Below are positions 43,661 to 56,770 of a stretch of 64,000 nt of DNA, piece by piece. Every line of letters starts with the position of its first letter. The stretch's first letter is position 1. The notes beneath the pieces were generated by a model. That model saw nothing but the letters and a program-made list of their open reading frames with translations, was not told the DNA's origin and did no database searches. The translations under genes were made by a program, and so were the position numbers. Source of the stretch: Ligula intestinalis (Eukaryota > Platyhelminthes > Cestoda > Diphyllobothriidea > Diphyllobothriidae); contig JAYGXS010000003.1 of NCBI GenBank assembly GCA_036362985.1, positions 32,854,554 through 32,918,553 on the forward strand, in the 5' to 3' direction.

Positions 43661-45974
43661 CAGTTGTGGCTTGGGCATCATATTGAATAGGAGTTGAGTG
43701 ATAGGATATGTTCTTAGCAAAGTTATGCACAAAATTGCGACAGAAAATTTGAATTACCGACGAGGCTACGCAGGATGAAAATTATCTCTAATAGTATATC
43801 GAGTAATACAAACTTTTTCTTGCTGAAAATTGATATATTACCAAATTTTTAGATATTAGATAGTATTTACGCAATAGATTACTTGTTTTATACGTGAATC
43901 TACCGGAACTAGAATGAGGCTAGGTCAGTTAATCGGTATAAAATTGCATATTTTGACCTATCGGTAAAAAAGGCAACCACCGGTATGTGCAGTTGCTAAA
44001 GGGTTAGATATACAAATAAATAACAACAATCAAGCTAGTAATTTCAACAAGTAACGATGAAATCTGATAAAAATATCGATTTCACTTAGCTTTGAAAGAT
44101 AAGTTGCGCGCCTTGACCTTGACCTGGGGTACACTGCAGGGAAGGCTGACGCAGACACCTTGCCCCGCGTAGTGTTAACCACTCCAGTAGATGATGGCAC
44201 ACCAGAATCAAAGGCGAATGCAATCGTTATGATCGAACTAACAAGGCATGTTTTCTTCTCTGCTCAACGTACAAACACAGAAAAACTGCATGTATACTAA
44301 AATATAGCTAAAGGGATGCAAAAAACGATTACCCAAGCAATATTCGCTGCCAACCAGATGGTCTGGTCGCACCTTTTCCTAAAAAAAACATTTTGTTCTT
44401 GACCTTATGCAAACCATTTACTTCCGGTAGTTCCTGGTTTGCTTTTTGCGAAACCTGGTTACGGATATCCATGAGGAGTTAGACTATTTTGGCCAGAAAC
44501 AAACCGAGTGGACAGCTCACTCTCGGTTTTGCTAATCGTATCTCCGTACATCCGTCTTCTATTTTTTCCAATCCCGCCCTAAATGTGCCCCGTTCCAATT
44601 CAGATTCCATCGCTAGATGTAGTCATGTAGCAAATGACTATCGGCTTTCTGTGCCACGGTGTTGACTTAGGCAGGGCTTTTGGCAGTCCCAGAACGGAGT
44701 CACGAATATATCTAATTGATGAAAGATTAATTCACAAAATGTTCAAAACGGTTTCCATGATGCACCAAGAAGCCCAATCCGCCGGTAACACCGTAGCTCG
44801 CGAATGTGACGCACCTCTAGCGTTTCATTTAGATTGCGTGTCAAATTTAGCTTCGCAGCTACCCATAACTCAATCAACCCCGAACAGCTGGAATTGAATG
44901 GAGTCGTCGAAAGAACTTACTACGTATTGCAGAGCGCACTCATATTTCCTCTAGGAGGACCACGAGCATATATGGAACGTTCAGTTGTCGTTCTATCCCT
45001 TAAACTGCGGAAGTTCGATCAACATTACTACAGGATTACCGCAAAACTTCTTCAAGAGGAGAGCGCGAATTACCTATATCGAGTGATTTTTCTTATCACC
45101 TTCCCAATCAAGTCCGATTTTAATCACCAAATATTGCAAAGAACTTAGCAAGGTTATTCAATAAGCACAAAACGCAGCCAGTTGCACATACCAAAAAACT
45201 GAACTACAATCGTCGGTGCTCTGGGCAATCACACCACACTGGTTATTTACCTTTACATTTCAGCACCGATCCACCCAGTGCTATCCATTTATTTTTCATA
45301 ATTAATGGCTGGGTCCGTCTTATACGTTTACCTTCCTGCTAATTTTTTATCTGGGATGAATTTAAACTGCAAAAGACCCCTCTAGAGCTTACTTCTCAAA
45401 ACATAAGCCCTACATCGGAAGGCTCCACTCGCACTCATCGAACGCCCCTAAGAATATGCCCTACGAACCAAGTCCTTTCCAGCACCGTGTAAGTCGTCAT
45501 TTTACCACCCGTAATCGAAGCTGGCACAAGTGATGGCACCCAAATTAAGGGCGGATGGGGAAGTGAACTGGCTATGGCGTAGAAAAACCGGCAGGAATTT
45601 TGCTTCACTTTCATTTCATTAGTCATACCCCCCTTTAGGTAGGCTGCAGTGACTTGCTCACTTTACCACAATGACTCGCTGCAAGATGAATCTAAGGTTA
45701 CAATCTCTAAAATTTGTATATTAATTAATTACTACCATTATATTAGTTTATATCTATAACCATCTATATTCTATGCCTTGATCACCTTATTCTTTTTTCA
45801 AAACCAAAAATCATAAGGTTTGAAGCGAAGATTGATGCTGAAAAACCGATGGTAGGAAATACTTCTCAAAAACAGCTGAAAACCTAATCAAAGTATTACC
45901 CAAAGGGATAGTTTGCTTAGCAGTGGAATGTTTGTTTAACTTTGCTATCGGTGCGTGTTAGTTTCACTTTCACA
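43661..45974. other. No recognisable gene; a shared repeat scrap
   Basis: Bases 44075-44130 (atcgatttcacttagctttg, gcgcgccttgaccttgacct) resemble 63214-63300. Frames at 44634-44897 (87 codons) and 44834-45148 (104 codons) show no motif. The last 20 bases before 45976 (agtttcactttcacag) are a pyrimidine-rich tract ending in AG directly at the SMNDC1 start codon. Confidence 0.45.
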
Positions 45975-45975
45975 G
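45956..45975 (+). promoter_or_regulatory. Possible trans-splice or 3' splice acceptor at the SMNDC1 start
   Basis: A pyrimidine-rich stretch ending cactttcacag lies immediately before the ATG. Flatworms add a spliced leader to many mRNAs at such acceptors. It could equally be the end of an intron in the 5' untranslated region. Confidence 0.4.
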
Positions 45976-47779
45976 ATGGCTGAAGAAGCTCAACTCGAGC
46001 TCCTAAATCATAAGTTGCAGCTCCAGCAGGTATATCTAGAGTTTAAGTTGATTTTGGCTTAGGTTGAAGCCGCTTTAGAACTTGATAAGGAAAATGAGGA
46101 TCTGCTTAAGTTGAAGAATGACCTAGAGGAAGTCATAAAGCTGACGATTGAATTGATTGGCAAGCCTGAAACTTCCGAGGTCAAGTGGAATGTCGGAGAT
46201 ATGTGCATGGCTATGTGCTCTAGGGATAAACTGTATGTCCCACCTACCTTTATTTATTTCTTAGTTTTTACAAGGCAAAAATTCTGGAGTTTCTTGGTGA
46301 GGCCGCCTGCGTAGTGAATTTCAGCGAGTATGACACGACCGATGTCTGTCAGGTCAGTCTAGCCTTCTGTCTTTCTACTGTTTTTTTTCTACTTACTATT
46401 TATGGGCCTCAATATTCTCGTTGTCCGCAGCATAAAAAGGAGCTAGCCCCACTCTTAGGGAGAGCATGTTATTCTTAGTACTAAGTGCTCCTTGCGAACT
46501 ATGCATATCTCGCTGGGTACCAAAAAGTTGGCTACTCGAGTTCCAGTTCGCGGGCATGTATTGGCCGAGCAACACTCGGCTAAATCATTTAACCAAATCA
46601 TTTATTGCAGTGCATGTGTGCGTATTTAGAAGCAAGTTTTTGCAATCACTGCTTTCCTAAGGTCCGCACACGGTAAACACCATCGCACCCGGGTTGTCCA
46701 CCGAGAGCGATGCGCGTTTGGCGAGTCCCTCTCCTGCATTCACTTCTTGCCATAAGATCTAGAGAAATGGTTTTTCAAATCTTTTTGGCGATTGCTTAGC
46801 TGTCTGTCATCGTGCCGTGACGCAAGACGAGGACACGGGTTCGGAAGTGATCTCGAAGCTGCATTAACTAGTTCTGAACGACCTTCAGTGACCAAAATCG
46901 CAGTCACCTTCTGCTGAAGAGGAATGGTATGCATCTTTGTTTGACCTGATCTGACCCGACAAAACCTTTTTACTTGTTTTCTATAATATAGCACCGACCC
47001 CAATTTGAGGTACTTCATGTTCCACCTTTGGCATGGGAATTCATGTACAGGTCCAAGCTCTCTGAATAATCCGAGTTTGTTTCGTTTGAGTCTATGCGCT
47101 TATTAGTGAGATCTTTTTAGAATCCGTTTAATATCCTCTGCTTGTTTTGTTTTCATTAGCCACAACCCTTACGTTCTTTCATTAACTGCAGTTCGCTTCA
47201 ACTCACTGATAGGTTTCTCATTTAATCCGTGGTTTTCAACCACGGCGTCCAAAAGCTGTCCCTCATTGTAATAACAGACTATAATTATTCTGATGTTTGC
47301 ATCGCCTGTTAGGTCTCATGCCACCCTCAGTTTTTATAACAATTAACCAGGTCTAAGGTTTGTTAGTCGAGGAAGTAGCGCCTTCTGATCTGTTTGTAAT
47401 CTTGACTTCGTATAATCCATTTTAGATTTGTCACCTGAAGCCACTCTCAGGCGTTGCCGCTCCCGTGCAGAGAACAAAGTGAGTGCTTTATTTGTAAGCT
47501 AACCATTCTAGACGTGAAGTTAAGCACCGTGCAATCGAAAAGAAAAAGATGAAGAAAATGAAGGTATCACAACGCAGAGAAGAGCTAGAAAAGGCGTGTG
47601 AGCGCGAGAAGAACCAATGGTTGAACTTCAACAAGAAAATGGTCAAAACAGGGAAAATTAGGAAAAGTATATTTGCGTCCCCGGAAACCATTGATGGCCG
47701 TGTGGGTATAGGCACTTGCGGAATTGCCGGCCGACCAATGACAAAGTTTAACTCTCACGCCAGGAACGTCCGCAAATGA
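45976..47779 (+). CDS. SMNDC1: SMNDC1 / SPF30 homologue (survival motor neuron domain-containing splicing factor), 5 exons
   Basis: Exons: 45976-46029, 46063-46236, 46275-46352, 47426-47478, 47512-47779, separated by introns of 33, 38, 1073 and 33 nt, all GT..AG. The 208-residue product is close to the human protein (about 238). It starts MAEEAQLELLNHKLQLQQVE, where the human begins with a similar LASYKAQLQQVEAAL block. A Tudor domain spans residues 59-110 (KWNVGDMCMAM...CVVNFSEYDTTDV). A basic, charged helix follows, and the C-terminus has KSIFASPETIDGRVGIGTCG, the family signature. SPF30 acts in the nucleus in spliceosome assembly, its Tudor domain binding dimethylarginine on Sm proteins. 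Of the four aromatic cage positions Y76, F92 and Y95 are kept, but the tryptophan is Cys70. The exon 2 donor (tat|gtccca) is weak but is the only one nearby that keeps the frame. Confidence 0.9.
46353..47425 (+). other. Large intron 3 of SMNDC1
   Basis: Starts gtcagt and ends ccattttag. It is 1073 nt against 33-38 nt for the other three introns. A 92-codon minus frame (46740-47018) lies inside it without motifs, and I see no transposable element. Confidence 0.75.
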
Positions 47780-49620
47780 TTTTCGGGCAACATGTACAGA
47801 TGTATATATGCTAATTATATTGCTTTATCTTATTTCCAAAAGTGGATTCCCACTGTTTCTCTTTTGTGCTCAAAAACGTTTTTACGGAATACCGACAGTA
47901 ACCAAGATTCACTCTTAGCTTAATAGCACAAAGCGCCGGTTTGCTTAGCTAAGGCAATTGCCTCATTTAATATCCATCCCAGCTGTACTACTGCTCGTCT
48001 GCCTCTGACTGTCGGCTTGGAGGCAAGGCAGCGCAAGACCCAGTGCTTTTTGCGGAGTTGGTCTGGTCACCTGCTCTGCTTTTGACTGCCCACCATGGAC
48101 AACATGAAGTAGACCCAGACAGGTGCCCTTCCGATGATCAGTGCTTTTATGCGCGTAGCTCGTGACACTTTCTTTTACTTGTGATCATCGGGTTGACACT
48201 GCCGGACTGGGCGTTTCTGATGTACAAGCAGTCTAGCTTGTCCCAGAGACCAGAGTATACTAACAATTTCGAAGTGCTTGTACGAGTAAACTGTTCGGCT
48301 ACCGGAACCCTTTACTTATTCTAGGCGTCCGAACTCGTGTAGCACAGACTACCCTGCTTCCTCCCTCATACTCAACAACTTGCATCCAGAGGTGCAAAGT
48401 CCTGCTCCTTGAGTCTCATATTGCGTTGTAGGTACAGATTGTATACCTACATGGTGACGGTTTCAGAAGATTAGTTGGTCACATGTCGGCTTTATGGTTA
48501 AAAAACAAGTAGCCGATGCTTGATTTGGCGGATTTTGGCCTCAGCCTAGCGCTCTTCCTTCGACCATGTAGTGTTTAAGAGCCCGACCAAGAAGCCTACT
48601 GTGCACTCTGCCGAGCAACTAACGAATTAGCGTCTCCAAGCGCTGGTGAGGCATGGGGTTTGAGGAGCTATCCGTCAGCCTGATGTTGTTTTCCCATGAG
48701 GCCCGCAAAAGGTGCACTTTGACGCGTGAAGAATCGTAGGTGAGGCACTCCTGCCTAAATCCCTGGTTACTTAGTAAGAAGTACTCAAACAACCGGTTTC
48801 TGTGGTCAAGTGTCTGCTATCACCTCATTACTGTGACCGCTTGTGTTGCATTATATTTTTTAAACTGATTCTCAGCCCTCTTAATGGGTCAAAACATACT
48901 TTTTAGAGCAGCACGTTTCGGACTACTCGCTTTGCAGCAAATTACATTGGCTTCTTCTAAACTAATGAGTTTCAGTTTTTATTTAAAAGTAATATTGTAT
49001 CAGACATACCGTCGCGCTTGCGTTTTAGGCCTTTTAGCTTGAAAGCTCTATGCATAAGAAAGATCGCTCAAGACGTTCATAACATTTCGCGGTAGATATT
49101 GACCGCGTTGTTTACTTCAAAAATAGCAGTAAGAAGCGGTCGTACGCAAAGAAGCATTAACAGTAATAAAAACCACACACGTTCGAACCGTTTAAAGACG
49201 GAAAGATACTATTTTAAGATAGGGAACTAAGGGGATCAAATATGCTTGTGCATCTACTTCCTGTGATTCCTGCCGTTTATGAGTCCTAAAATCGATGGGA
49301 GAATACAGCGAATTACGTAATCCTTCCTAGGTGAGTGCAAGCCCGCGACGGGTAAGTGGGACATATTCAGACATTGGTGTTCTAGCGCGGGTGAAATATC
49401 CCGGGATTACACTGCATTATAATCAAGACCACATGAATATCTTAGTTCAACTTTTAAAATCTTACTGTTCCAGAAGGTACTTTATCTACTGGACCATAAG
49501 TCAGAAATGGCTCTACCAGTGTCTTTTCTGTCTCTGTCTGAGGCAACTGCGAATCGAGCTTCAAGGCGCAACGAAACGGGCGCGCTCCGTTAACGCTCTC
49601 CCTATGATAATTTATATTCT
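47780..49620. other. No recognisable gene; SMNDC1 3' flank
   Basis: No canonical AATAAA is visible in the first 200 bases after the SMNDC1 stop. The remaining spacer has no motif-bearing frame. Confidence 0.4.
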
Positions 49621-49624
49621 TTAT

Positions 49625-49830
49625 CACAGACTTGTGGGCCAGTATTAGGGAATTGGACTTAATGCTCAATGATCGAACATCCGAGCTCAAGTCCCAGGCT
49701 ATCCAGACTTAACTTAAGGTCTGGCTGACGACGAAGCTAAAAATAGTAATCTCAGCCTCTTATCTTTATCGGTGTACACATGATGGCAATGCTATTTTGA
49801 CCTTCATAGCAGCGCTGCCTACCGAGTACA
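49625..49830 (+). repeat. SINE family 1, diverged copy
   Basis: Head remnants (aatgctcaatgatcgaacat, cgagctcaagtccca), then gtctggctgacgacgaagct, cttatctttatcggtgtaca and atgatggcaatgctatttt match the family body in order, with many substitutions. Confidence 0.6.
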
Positions 49831-52800
49831 CCAGGAAGCATGCACAGCAGGAGTGGCTGGCGCCCAAATTAGTGGAGCAGACCTATAAGCTTCAACTGCA
49901 TTCTACTCACTCACCGAACCTGCTTTAGTGGCGGAACAAATGAGCGTGAACGCAGCAGTTGACGAATTTAAGTGGTTCGTTTTCATGTGTCACGGACAAA
50001 TTTGTTTCCCCTTAAGGGCCACTGTAGGAACGGCTTCGATTTCACATGCGTCACAATACTATAAAAGCCATGTCCAAGTCTTCTGAACAGACCTCGAGTC
50101 TGGCCCTAATGTTAGTATATATAAACAAAATTCGTAAGCCGAGGCAAGTGGGGAAAATAATACTCTTCGGGAAATTAAGTCCTTTCCCCGTACTCAGACG
50201 GAATGAACGGTCATTGATAATATTGAGAAAGTGAGTTGCTAGAAGCAGTTCACAAGAAGACGCGATTCCTGAAATAGCACCCACGCCCAGGAATTAGGGT
50301 TGGTGACTGCGCTGACGGAATAATATGACTGCCCGGGGGTGGCGATTAAGTACGACCCCAGATGGTTGGATGTGTATTAACAGTTTAAAATAAACGGCAG
50401 CCTAGTTATCTGTGTCTTTAATTACCTGACTTCCTAAAAAGCACTTCTCGCCGGTAGAAGTATCATTGGCTGTACTGAGGTGAGGTGGGGATTGTTGTAG
50501 TGGTGGCGGCACATATTTTTCCGTTCCCTGTCAATGCGCAGCGGCTTTATGTTGACGTCCACTGTTCTTGAGTAAAAACTTCCAGGTTCATCCATATTCC
50601 TCGCTTGTATGTTTCGTGGTTGTCACAGCGCTAACGCCTGCTAGGTGATCCCCGTTACCAGGTTCCGCAGCCGTCTTCGTCCAAACATGATAGTTTTGCG
50701 GTCTCACACCGCCCTCGGATCATCTTTCACCTGCGTTCTCGTTTAGTCTGGGTATGTTTACCGCTGAACATGCTCTGACTTCACATGCATGCTTCTGCTG
50801 ACTGAATTGCGTTCGATGCTTAATGAAAAGTTTGAAAGACACAAAACCTTTGATATAAATGTTTTGGTGCCAAGTTAACGACATTTTTCTGGTTGTTTTC
50901 TAGCTCCCAAGCACAGGACTTCAACATCCTGGAAAGTAGCCAAGTAACCCACAAGTCTCTCTGGGGATGGGTAAACGAGTGAACTATCCGAAATGTCAGA
51001 TAAAAAACAAACCTCCCGGTGGTATCTCTTTCTCCTTCTGATTTACCATCTGGGAAGCGAAGTTGCACTACTACTACTACTAATAATAATAAGTAACAAT
51101 GTGTTCAGCGGCTGCACACTATTCCGCCACAAGGGGAAGCTGGTAGGTCCTTTCCATCTCACTCTTGGGGATCTGCAAGCGCTTATCTTCTTAATCATAG
51201 TTCATATCTCAGAAACAACACGCCAGGCGGTAGGCACCGTTGCGTTTCTTTACAAAAAAGTCCAAGGCCTCATAACTGTTACCTAAAGAAGTCGATACCC
51301 AGTGGTTGCAGCGTGAAAGCAATTGCTTCGGGTGATTTCACAATTCGAATTGGTCTCCATCAGACTTCTGGCTGTTTTGCTGTCGGTTGAGCTTATCTGC
51401 GGCATTCAATAAACATGTGTGGGTGCCTGCACTATGGCAGGCGTAGATACAGGCTCACGCCATCCGATCCCGTCACTGGTTTTCTTGACACCAGGCGCAG
51501 ACGGGTGAGGGAAGAGAAAGTGCGCTAGATACAGTGCAAGTCAGCTATCACCTAAAACTAGCCCACGGGCAAAGCGCTGTTTTTCCACCAACAAGCCTGT
51601 TACACCAACTCATTGTCAGACGAGGCGGATAATCTAGTCGTTGACGGTCCAAGTGCTACGCAGCTGCTCTCCCGAAAATGTCGTAGCAGAACACTAGCAG
51701 CCGCAGAACACACTAAAAAGCGGCTATACTGAGATGCATCATCTGTAATCTTATGCCACTGCAACTGCAGAAAAGACTGCCTTTTCTATGAGACAGCAGC
51801 GGAAGTAGAAAGGCGACGTTTTAACACAATTAACACGAACGCTTTGCTCGCGCCGAACTTACGCGTATTCTTCGCAAACCTTCCCTTTAACGGTTGAAGG
51901 CCGACTACAGTTGCAGACCACATCTAGGGGTATTCATTCGCCTTTTCCTATGACTGGGATTTATTGGCCGTACAACTAAGTGCCTACGAAATAGGGTCCG
52001 CGAACACGTACCTGCCTCGTTGCGTAAAAACTTATCGACTTTAATTGCTTTTCCTGCACATCTAATCGATACGAACCATCATCACTCTAATCTGACGCTG
52101 GAACCGAGCGAGTATCCGAAAAGTCAGTTTAAATAAACTTCGGTCCATGTCTTCGTCTTCTCAAATGAAAACAAACACATATATGTTTCGGGCTTATTTG
52201 CCTTCATTCGATCAAGCCTAACGCTCACACCACACGCACTTTGTTTACTTCTGGAAATCAAATGAATCTGTGTGCGCCCACTCCTGAGTGAATATATACC
52301 CGGTCTGCAGTTACAATGAATGGCAGATGGTGAGGCATTGATGATCTTCGGTTCGGTGAAGTGTTTATGACTCATCTAGTTGATTCCAGCGGTGGACGAT
52401 CCGCGGATCAAGTGTCGAAAATTTACTGAATAAATATCCTCATTTTCCAAATGACGCCTTTCCTTGAAACTACTTTCTTGTCCATAGAGTTAACCCTATC
52501 CCTGAGGTGTACCACTTGGCCGCATCAAGTGGTCGTTGATTTACGTGCCACCCAAATCTGGTGGTCCCTTAAATGTCTGTTAACTATTTCAGACAATTTT
52601 TGATGTAAAGAAGACCGTCAAGTATGTGGTTAGGCCATCTGATTGTAACTCCCCGCGTGCTTTTTCTTTGATTCTAAACATATATTTTTGAGACTAGTCT
52701 CCCAATTCGCGCCAGACAAACGAGAGACGCACAAACAACAACTAACATAAAACTATGCCCAGCGCCAGATTTTCTGGTCGGCCAGAGTGTAAACTAATAG

Positions 52801-55299
52801 GCGTCATCTGCGCATAATTATGCGGTCGATAGTGACCGTTTGTGCTTTTACCTGACCTCGATAAAGTTTTAATTGGCATGAAAATAGATATATGTATAAA
52901 TGCACGCCTCGCCTGAGGGCATTGTCTCCAAGGATTCACGGTCTTTTCTAGTTAGGCGGGCTCCAAAGATTTCAGTTTTGTTCCATGCGAATTTATGCCG
53001 TGTCCATTGTGCCCATGGCAACCTGGGACATGTGGTTTAGGCTCGTCATCATTAACTGGTGTTTAGGTATACGGGTGGACCGAGATTTCCTGGTTTGACC
53101 ACAAAATATGGCATCACAACTGGCACACAGTACTTTGTAAACTATTTAGTTTCTATTGAAATAGCCAACCCTGTCCTTAGGTTGTACAAGCTGGGTGCGC
53201 AAAAGAGTTGTAGGTGTGTGCTTAAGTGGTATCTAGAGCTTCCTTAGTTGTTTCAATGAACTCAGATACAGTCTTTACATACAGGAGGGCTCGCCAGTCC
53301 GTTAGTTCTGGTGCTTGGGCCGCCGTAAGCCTTTGGACTGATGTTACATCGGCATGAGTGAATATGCAAATTACATATAAATTATCCAGTTCATAATCAC
53401 CCAAGGAAGCCAAAAAAGACAAAGAGGCGCCTTTATGGACCAAATTGTATTGATGCTGTCGGTTTGGAAGCTTCCTCATTTCTATTGTCAGAATGGTGAA
53501 GTAGTTGTTCTGCTTGCCGAGAATTGTTGTCTTGCCGCCTGGCACGTGTTATATGCATGCTTGACGCATTAACTCCGATGTGCCCGCTGACTGCAGATCG
53601 GCTTTCGTCGCTCCAGGGCCGGACGCTGACGCACTTCGTGTGAACTAGCGTGATCATGCTCTGGAGGACACCAATAACAAACCTGCAGATAACATTACAC
53701 CTGAATAATTAAAATGAGCCTCAAACTTACGATAACAAAGGGGTTGAAACCAACACTCAATATACCATTCTGTGCTAAGTTCCGCCAAGACAAAATTTGA
53801 CAAAAATGAGTATGAAAATTGTTTATGTACTTTCTCCGAAAAAATACTGAATTCCTGCTGGTACATAAACCCCAAAAATATGAGTGTGATTTCCGAAGGA
53901 GCCGAAAAAACAGTACCGCGGTTAGCATTGTACAACCGCCTAAGTGAAGCTTATAAAGCAGAGAAACAGTGTAAAATTGCAGTCTAGTTTCCACGAGTTT
54001 GTTTACATACGTGGACTAGAATTGTTAGCATGGCTGTGCTCCATATGTTATGGTCGGCAATACAGGTTCGTCGGTTAGTCTATCTGCTAGCTACCCGACG
54101 CAGTCACAGATGGAAGACGGCTTTAAACGAAGGGTAAGTAAGAAATAAGTTTCCCGAGTCTGACAATCAAACTTCTGTGGACCAGCAGCGACAATTCTAC
54201 CAATGTGCGGAGGGCCTAGGTCTGGCAAGTATACTATCGAAGTAACGAAGAGTACGATGATGGCAATGCGCTGGGGCGATCAAGAATTATCGTTAATTAA
54301 CTTATTTGCAGCCGCTGCCTTGTAGTGAAGTTTTTGAATTAAGGCACTAAAAGATACGTCAAACAAGCAATTTGAACGACTGGTGATGACAAATCTGTAC
54401 GCAAAATTAAAATCTGTCGGCTGAAGTTTTACGATTCATGATACAGTATCCGCGGAAAATAAAATGCCAGCAATCCTATCCTATTGTTGCAAAATAATAA
54501 TATGTGTATTGGGCTGTTTGATCGGAAGCAGACGCTTGGTATGGAATGCTGGAGCGGGCAAACGGTCAAAGTACTTAAATACAGACAGCGCGCAGTCATC
54601 ATCAGTACGAATCAAATTTCGGCTGCCAATCTGTTGTCGAAATCATCTTAATTACTCAGGAAATCAATATTCGGGGGAGGGGGGGAGGGTAATCACTATA
54701 CGAACCTTGGCGAAAACATATTTTGGAGATAAATTCCTCGAAACAAACGCATTCGGTTGGGAAGAATTCAATGGCTGATTGTTCTATCCCTACCTTTATC
54801 GTTTTTGCTCGAGCGAAATAAATGGGAAAATGGCGAAAAGTCGACCTCAAATATTGCTACAGCAGTCGCTAGGAAAGCTTTGTGGTTGGAGGCTATCTTT
54901 GCGCGACAAAAAACCTCAAAAAGATGTAAGTAAGGCTACTGAAAGGTGTAAATCGCTCAACTGCGTGGACCACGCGATGAAAAATTGAAATAGGGTGTAA
55001 ACCGGGCTACGAAGTAGACGCAAGTAGGCGTATATTATATTGAGTGGACCCTATTACGCACCCCCGGCCTGAAACCGAAACTCTCGCATATTTCAGCATA
55101 AGAAACTTTTGGCCCACGATCTATGAGATGAACGTGCAAACAAAAAAATCCTACTTAAAATTCTGTTACCGCCTGCCTATAGGTAAAGCAATCACTCAGT
55201 TTTTTAAATCTGCAACAATCATTGCCGATTAATTAACGATTTGGCTGAATTAGTCAACATGAACATCGTTATAACTAAGCTGTCCGTAATAGCGTATGC
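49831..55299. other. No recognisable gene; small microsatellite
   Basis: Bases 51067-51091 are (ACT)n then (AAT)n. The minus-strand frames 53433-53657 and 53222-53545 follow an acceptor-like ctgcag at about 53682 and might be decayed coding sequence; the 97-codon plus frame 50993-51286 has hydrophobic stretches. None matches a family I know. This 5.5-kb block is the least explained part of the window. Confidence 0.4.
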
Positions 55300-56770
55300 C
55301 AGAATATTCTGGCAACGTGCATGCTAGCAGGATGCCTACGTGCTGATTGGCTGAGTACTTAGGTGATGGAGCGTGGTCAGGAGCTGCCAGTCTACGCTAT
55401 GACTGTGATTGGTCTACGAGTGTCAACGGCTGACCCACTGAAATAGGACGCTTCCAATGCGACGTCGTTCGGGGCAAAATCGGTTTAACACCTGGCTGGC
55501 TGCCCCGCGTGCAATAGGTCGGCACACGGAGTTCGGACATAGGTGTTACCACACCCGGATTGTCTGTCTAGGCACATTTGGAGGTCAATTGGCCCTGCTC
55601 ATGAAGTACGGCTTTAAACGAACCGTCAATACTTGTTTTGGTGGCTCGAGTGTGTTGCGTACTTTGCTTCTGCTTTTATTGTTGTCTACCCCTATTAAAT
55701 TTTAGGATTTATAGTTGTTTTAAACTATTTACAGTTTCTTAGAGAATCAAAAAATTTTTAGAAGGCGTACCGCGACAAGTAAGAAAAGGCATAAAAAATA
55801 GAGAATACATGGGAAAATGCCGACTCGGCTGGGTCCTATCCATCATCACCAACGTCGGAATCAGGATCAGAATTAAATATGGACGGCGACTAGAGATAAT
55901 TCTACAATTCCGTAGATAACTCTAGCGATCTAAGTGTGCAGGGCTCAAAAACATGTAGTTTCAAAATACTGAATACGCCAGTGGAGAAGGATGAGCTGAT
56001 CATGAAGAATAAGGCTAGATTGTGAGCTATCCACCCACGTACACCACTCTGACGCCTGAGGAGCGTCCTACATCTATTTAAATAGTTAATAGAAGACTCC
56101 TTTGCATCCGAGGACACTGCTAGGAACAAAGACCACGTGTACAGTTAGCCCAATATCAAGGGGCCAGTACGTTCACCTTGGCCTTGGACGTCAGATTATT
56201 AATACAATCTTCCCTTACTGTTAATCGTTTTGAACACGAACCACAGGAAGAATTGCACACTGGTATGAATGGTGTACCCATAAGTAGTAAGCTAAAAGGC
56301 GAATTTTGGCCCATCTTAGTCAGAATTATAAAACCTATAAGCAGCGGCATTTTTATTGTAGGTATCTATGGTGGTTCGTCAAAGCCGAGCGACGTCGTGT
56401 CGTACTACCAACAGGCACGAGTGATATCAGTGAATTTATAGAAAATGGCTTATATATTGCGGAGTTAGGACGAATATTAAGAGTAAGATTTTCTGCCATT
56501 ATCCGCAATGCACCGGCAAGTGCGTACCTTAAACAAATTAAGAATGCCAATACATAAGAGGGTTTCGAAAGGTGTACTGTTGTGGAAAGTACTAACCGAA
56601 ATTACACAAATCGCAAACGTTTGTGCCAATGAGAGACTAGAAGAGGGTGTGAATTTTATGTTCATCGGAGGAGATGAACACAGAGTTAACAGTTTGCCAT
56701 TCTCTTCTTGAAGTACTGGAAGCGTAGTATACGTATACAGTAGTGAACATGCAAAAGAACGTCGTAAGGT
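55300..56770 (+). mobile_element. CACTA-like DNA transposon relic (N-terminal half of transposase)
   Basis: Inverted CCAAT boxes at 55346 and 55408 precede decayed N-terminal coding sequence (DSAGSYPSSPTSESGSELN, an acidic/Ser-rich start, with stops). The transposase block follows at 56190-56760. No terminal inverted repeats were found, so the limits are approximate. Confidence 0.5.
56178..56711 (+). pseudogene. CACTA-like transposase fragment
   Basis: Two overlapping plus frames give FEHEPQEELHTGMNGVPISS, KGEFWPILVRIIKPISSGIF and VGIYGGSSKPSDV. After a frameshift come SDISEFIENGLYIAELGRIL, VRFSAIIRNAPASAYLKQIK and then, past a stop, EGFERCTVVES. The pattern DGxPxSKS...FWPIL...GxYxGxxKPxD...DAPARAxLKxxKxHxGYxGCxxCxxEG is the core of CACTA-like (Transposase_21 type) proteins of invertebrates. 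DAPARA reads NAPASA here. A frameshift near 56400 and a stop near 56556 inactivate it. Confidence 0.6.

Noticed and set aside
46431..46470. Extra SMNDC1 exon reading HKKELAPLLG after a ccgcag acceptor
   Set aside because: It meets a stop with no good donor, while joining exon 3 directly to 47426 keeps frame and matches the known protein without a gap.
47488..47715. 75-codon minus-strand frame
   Set aside because: It is antisense to exon 5 of SMNDC1.
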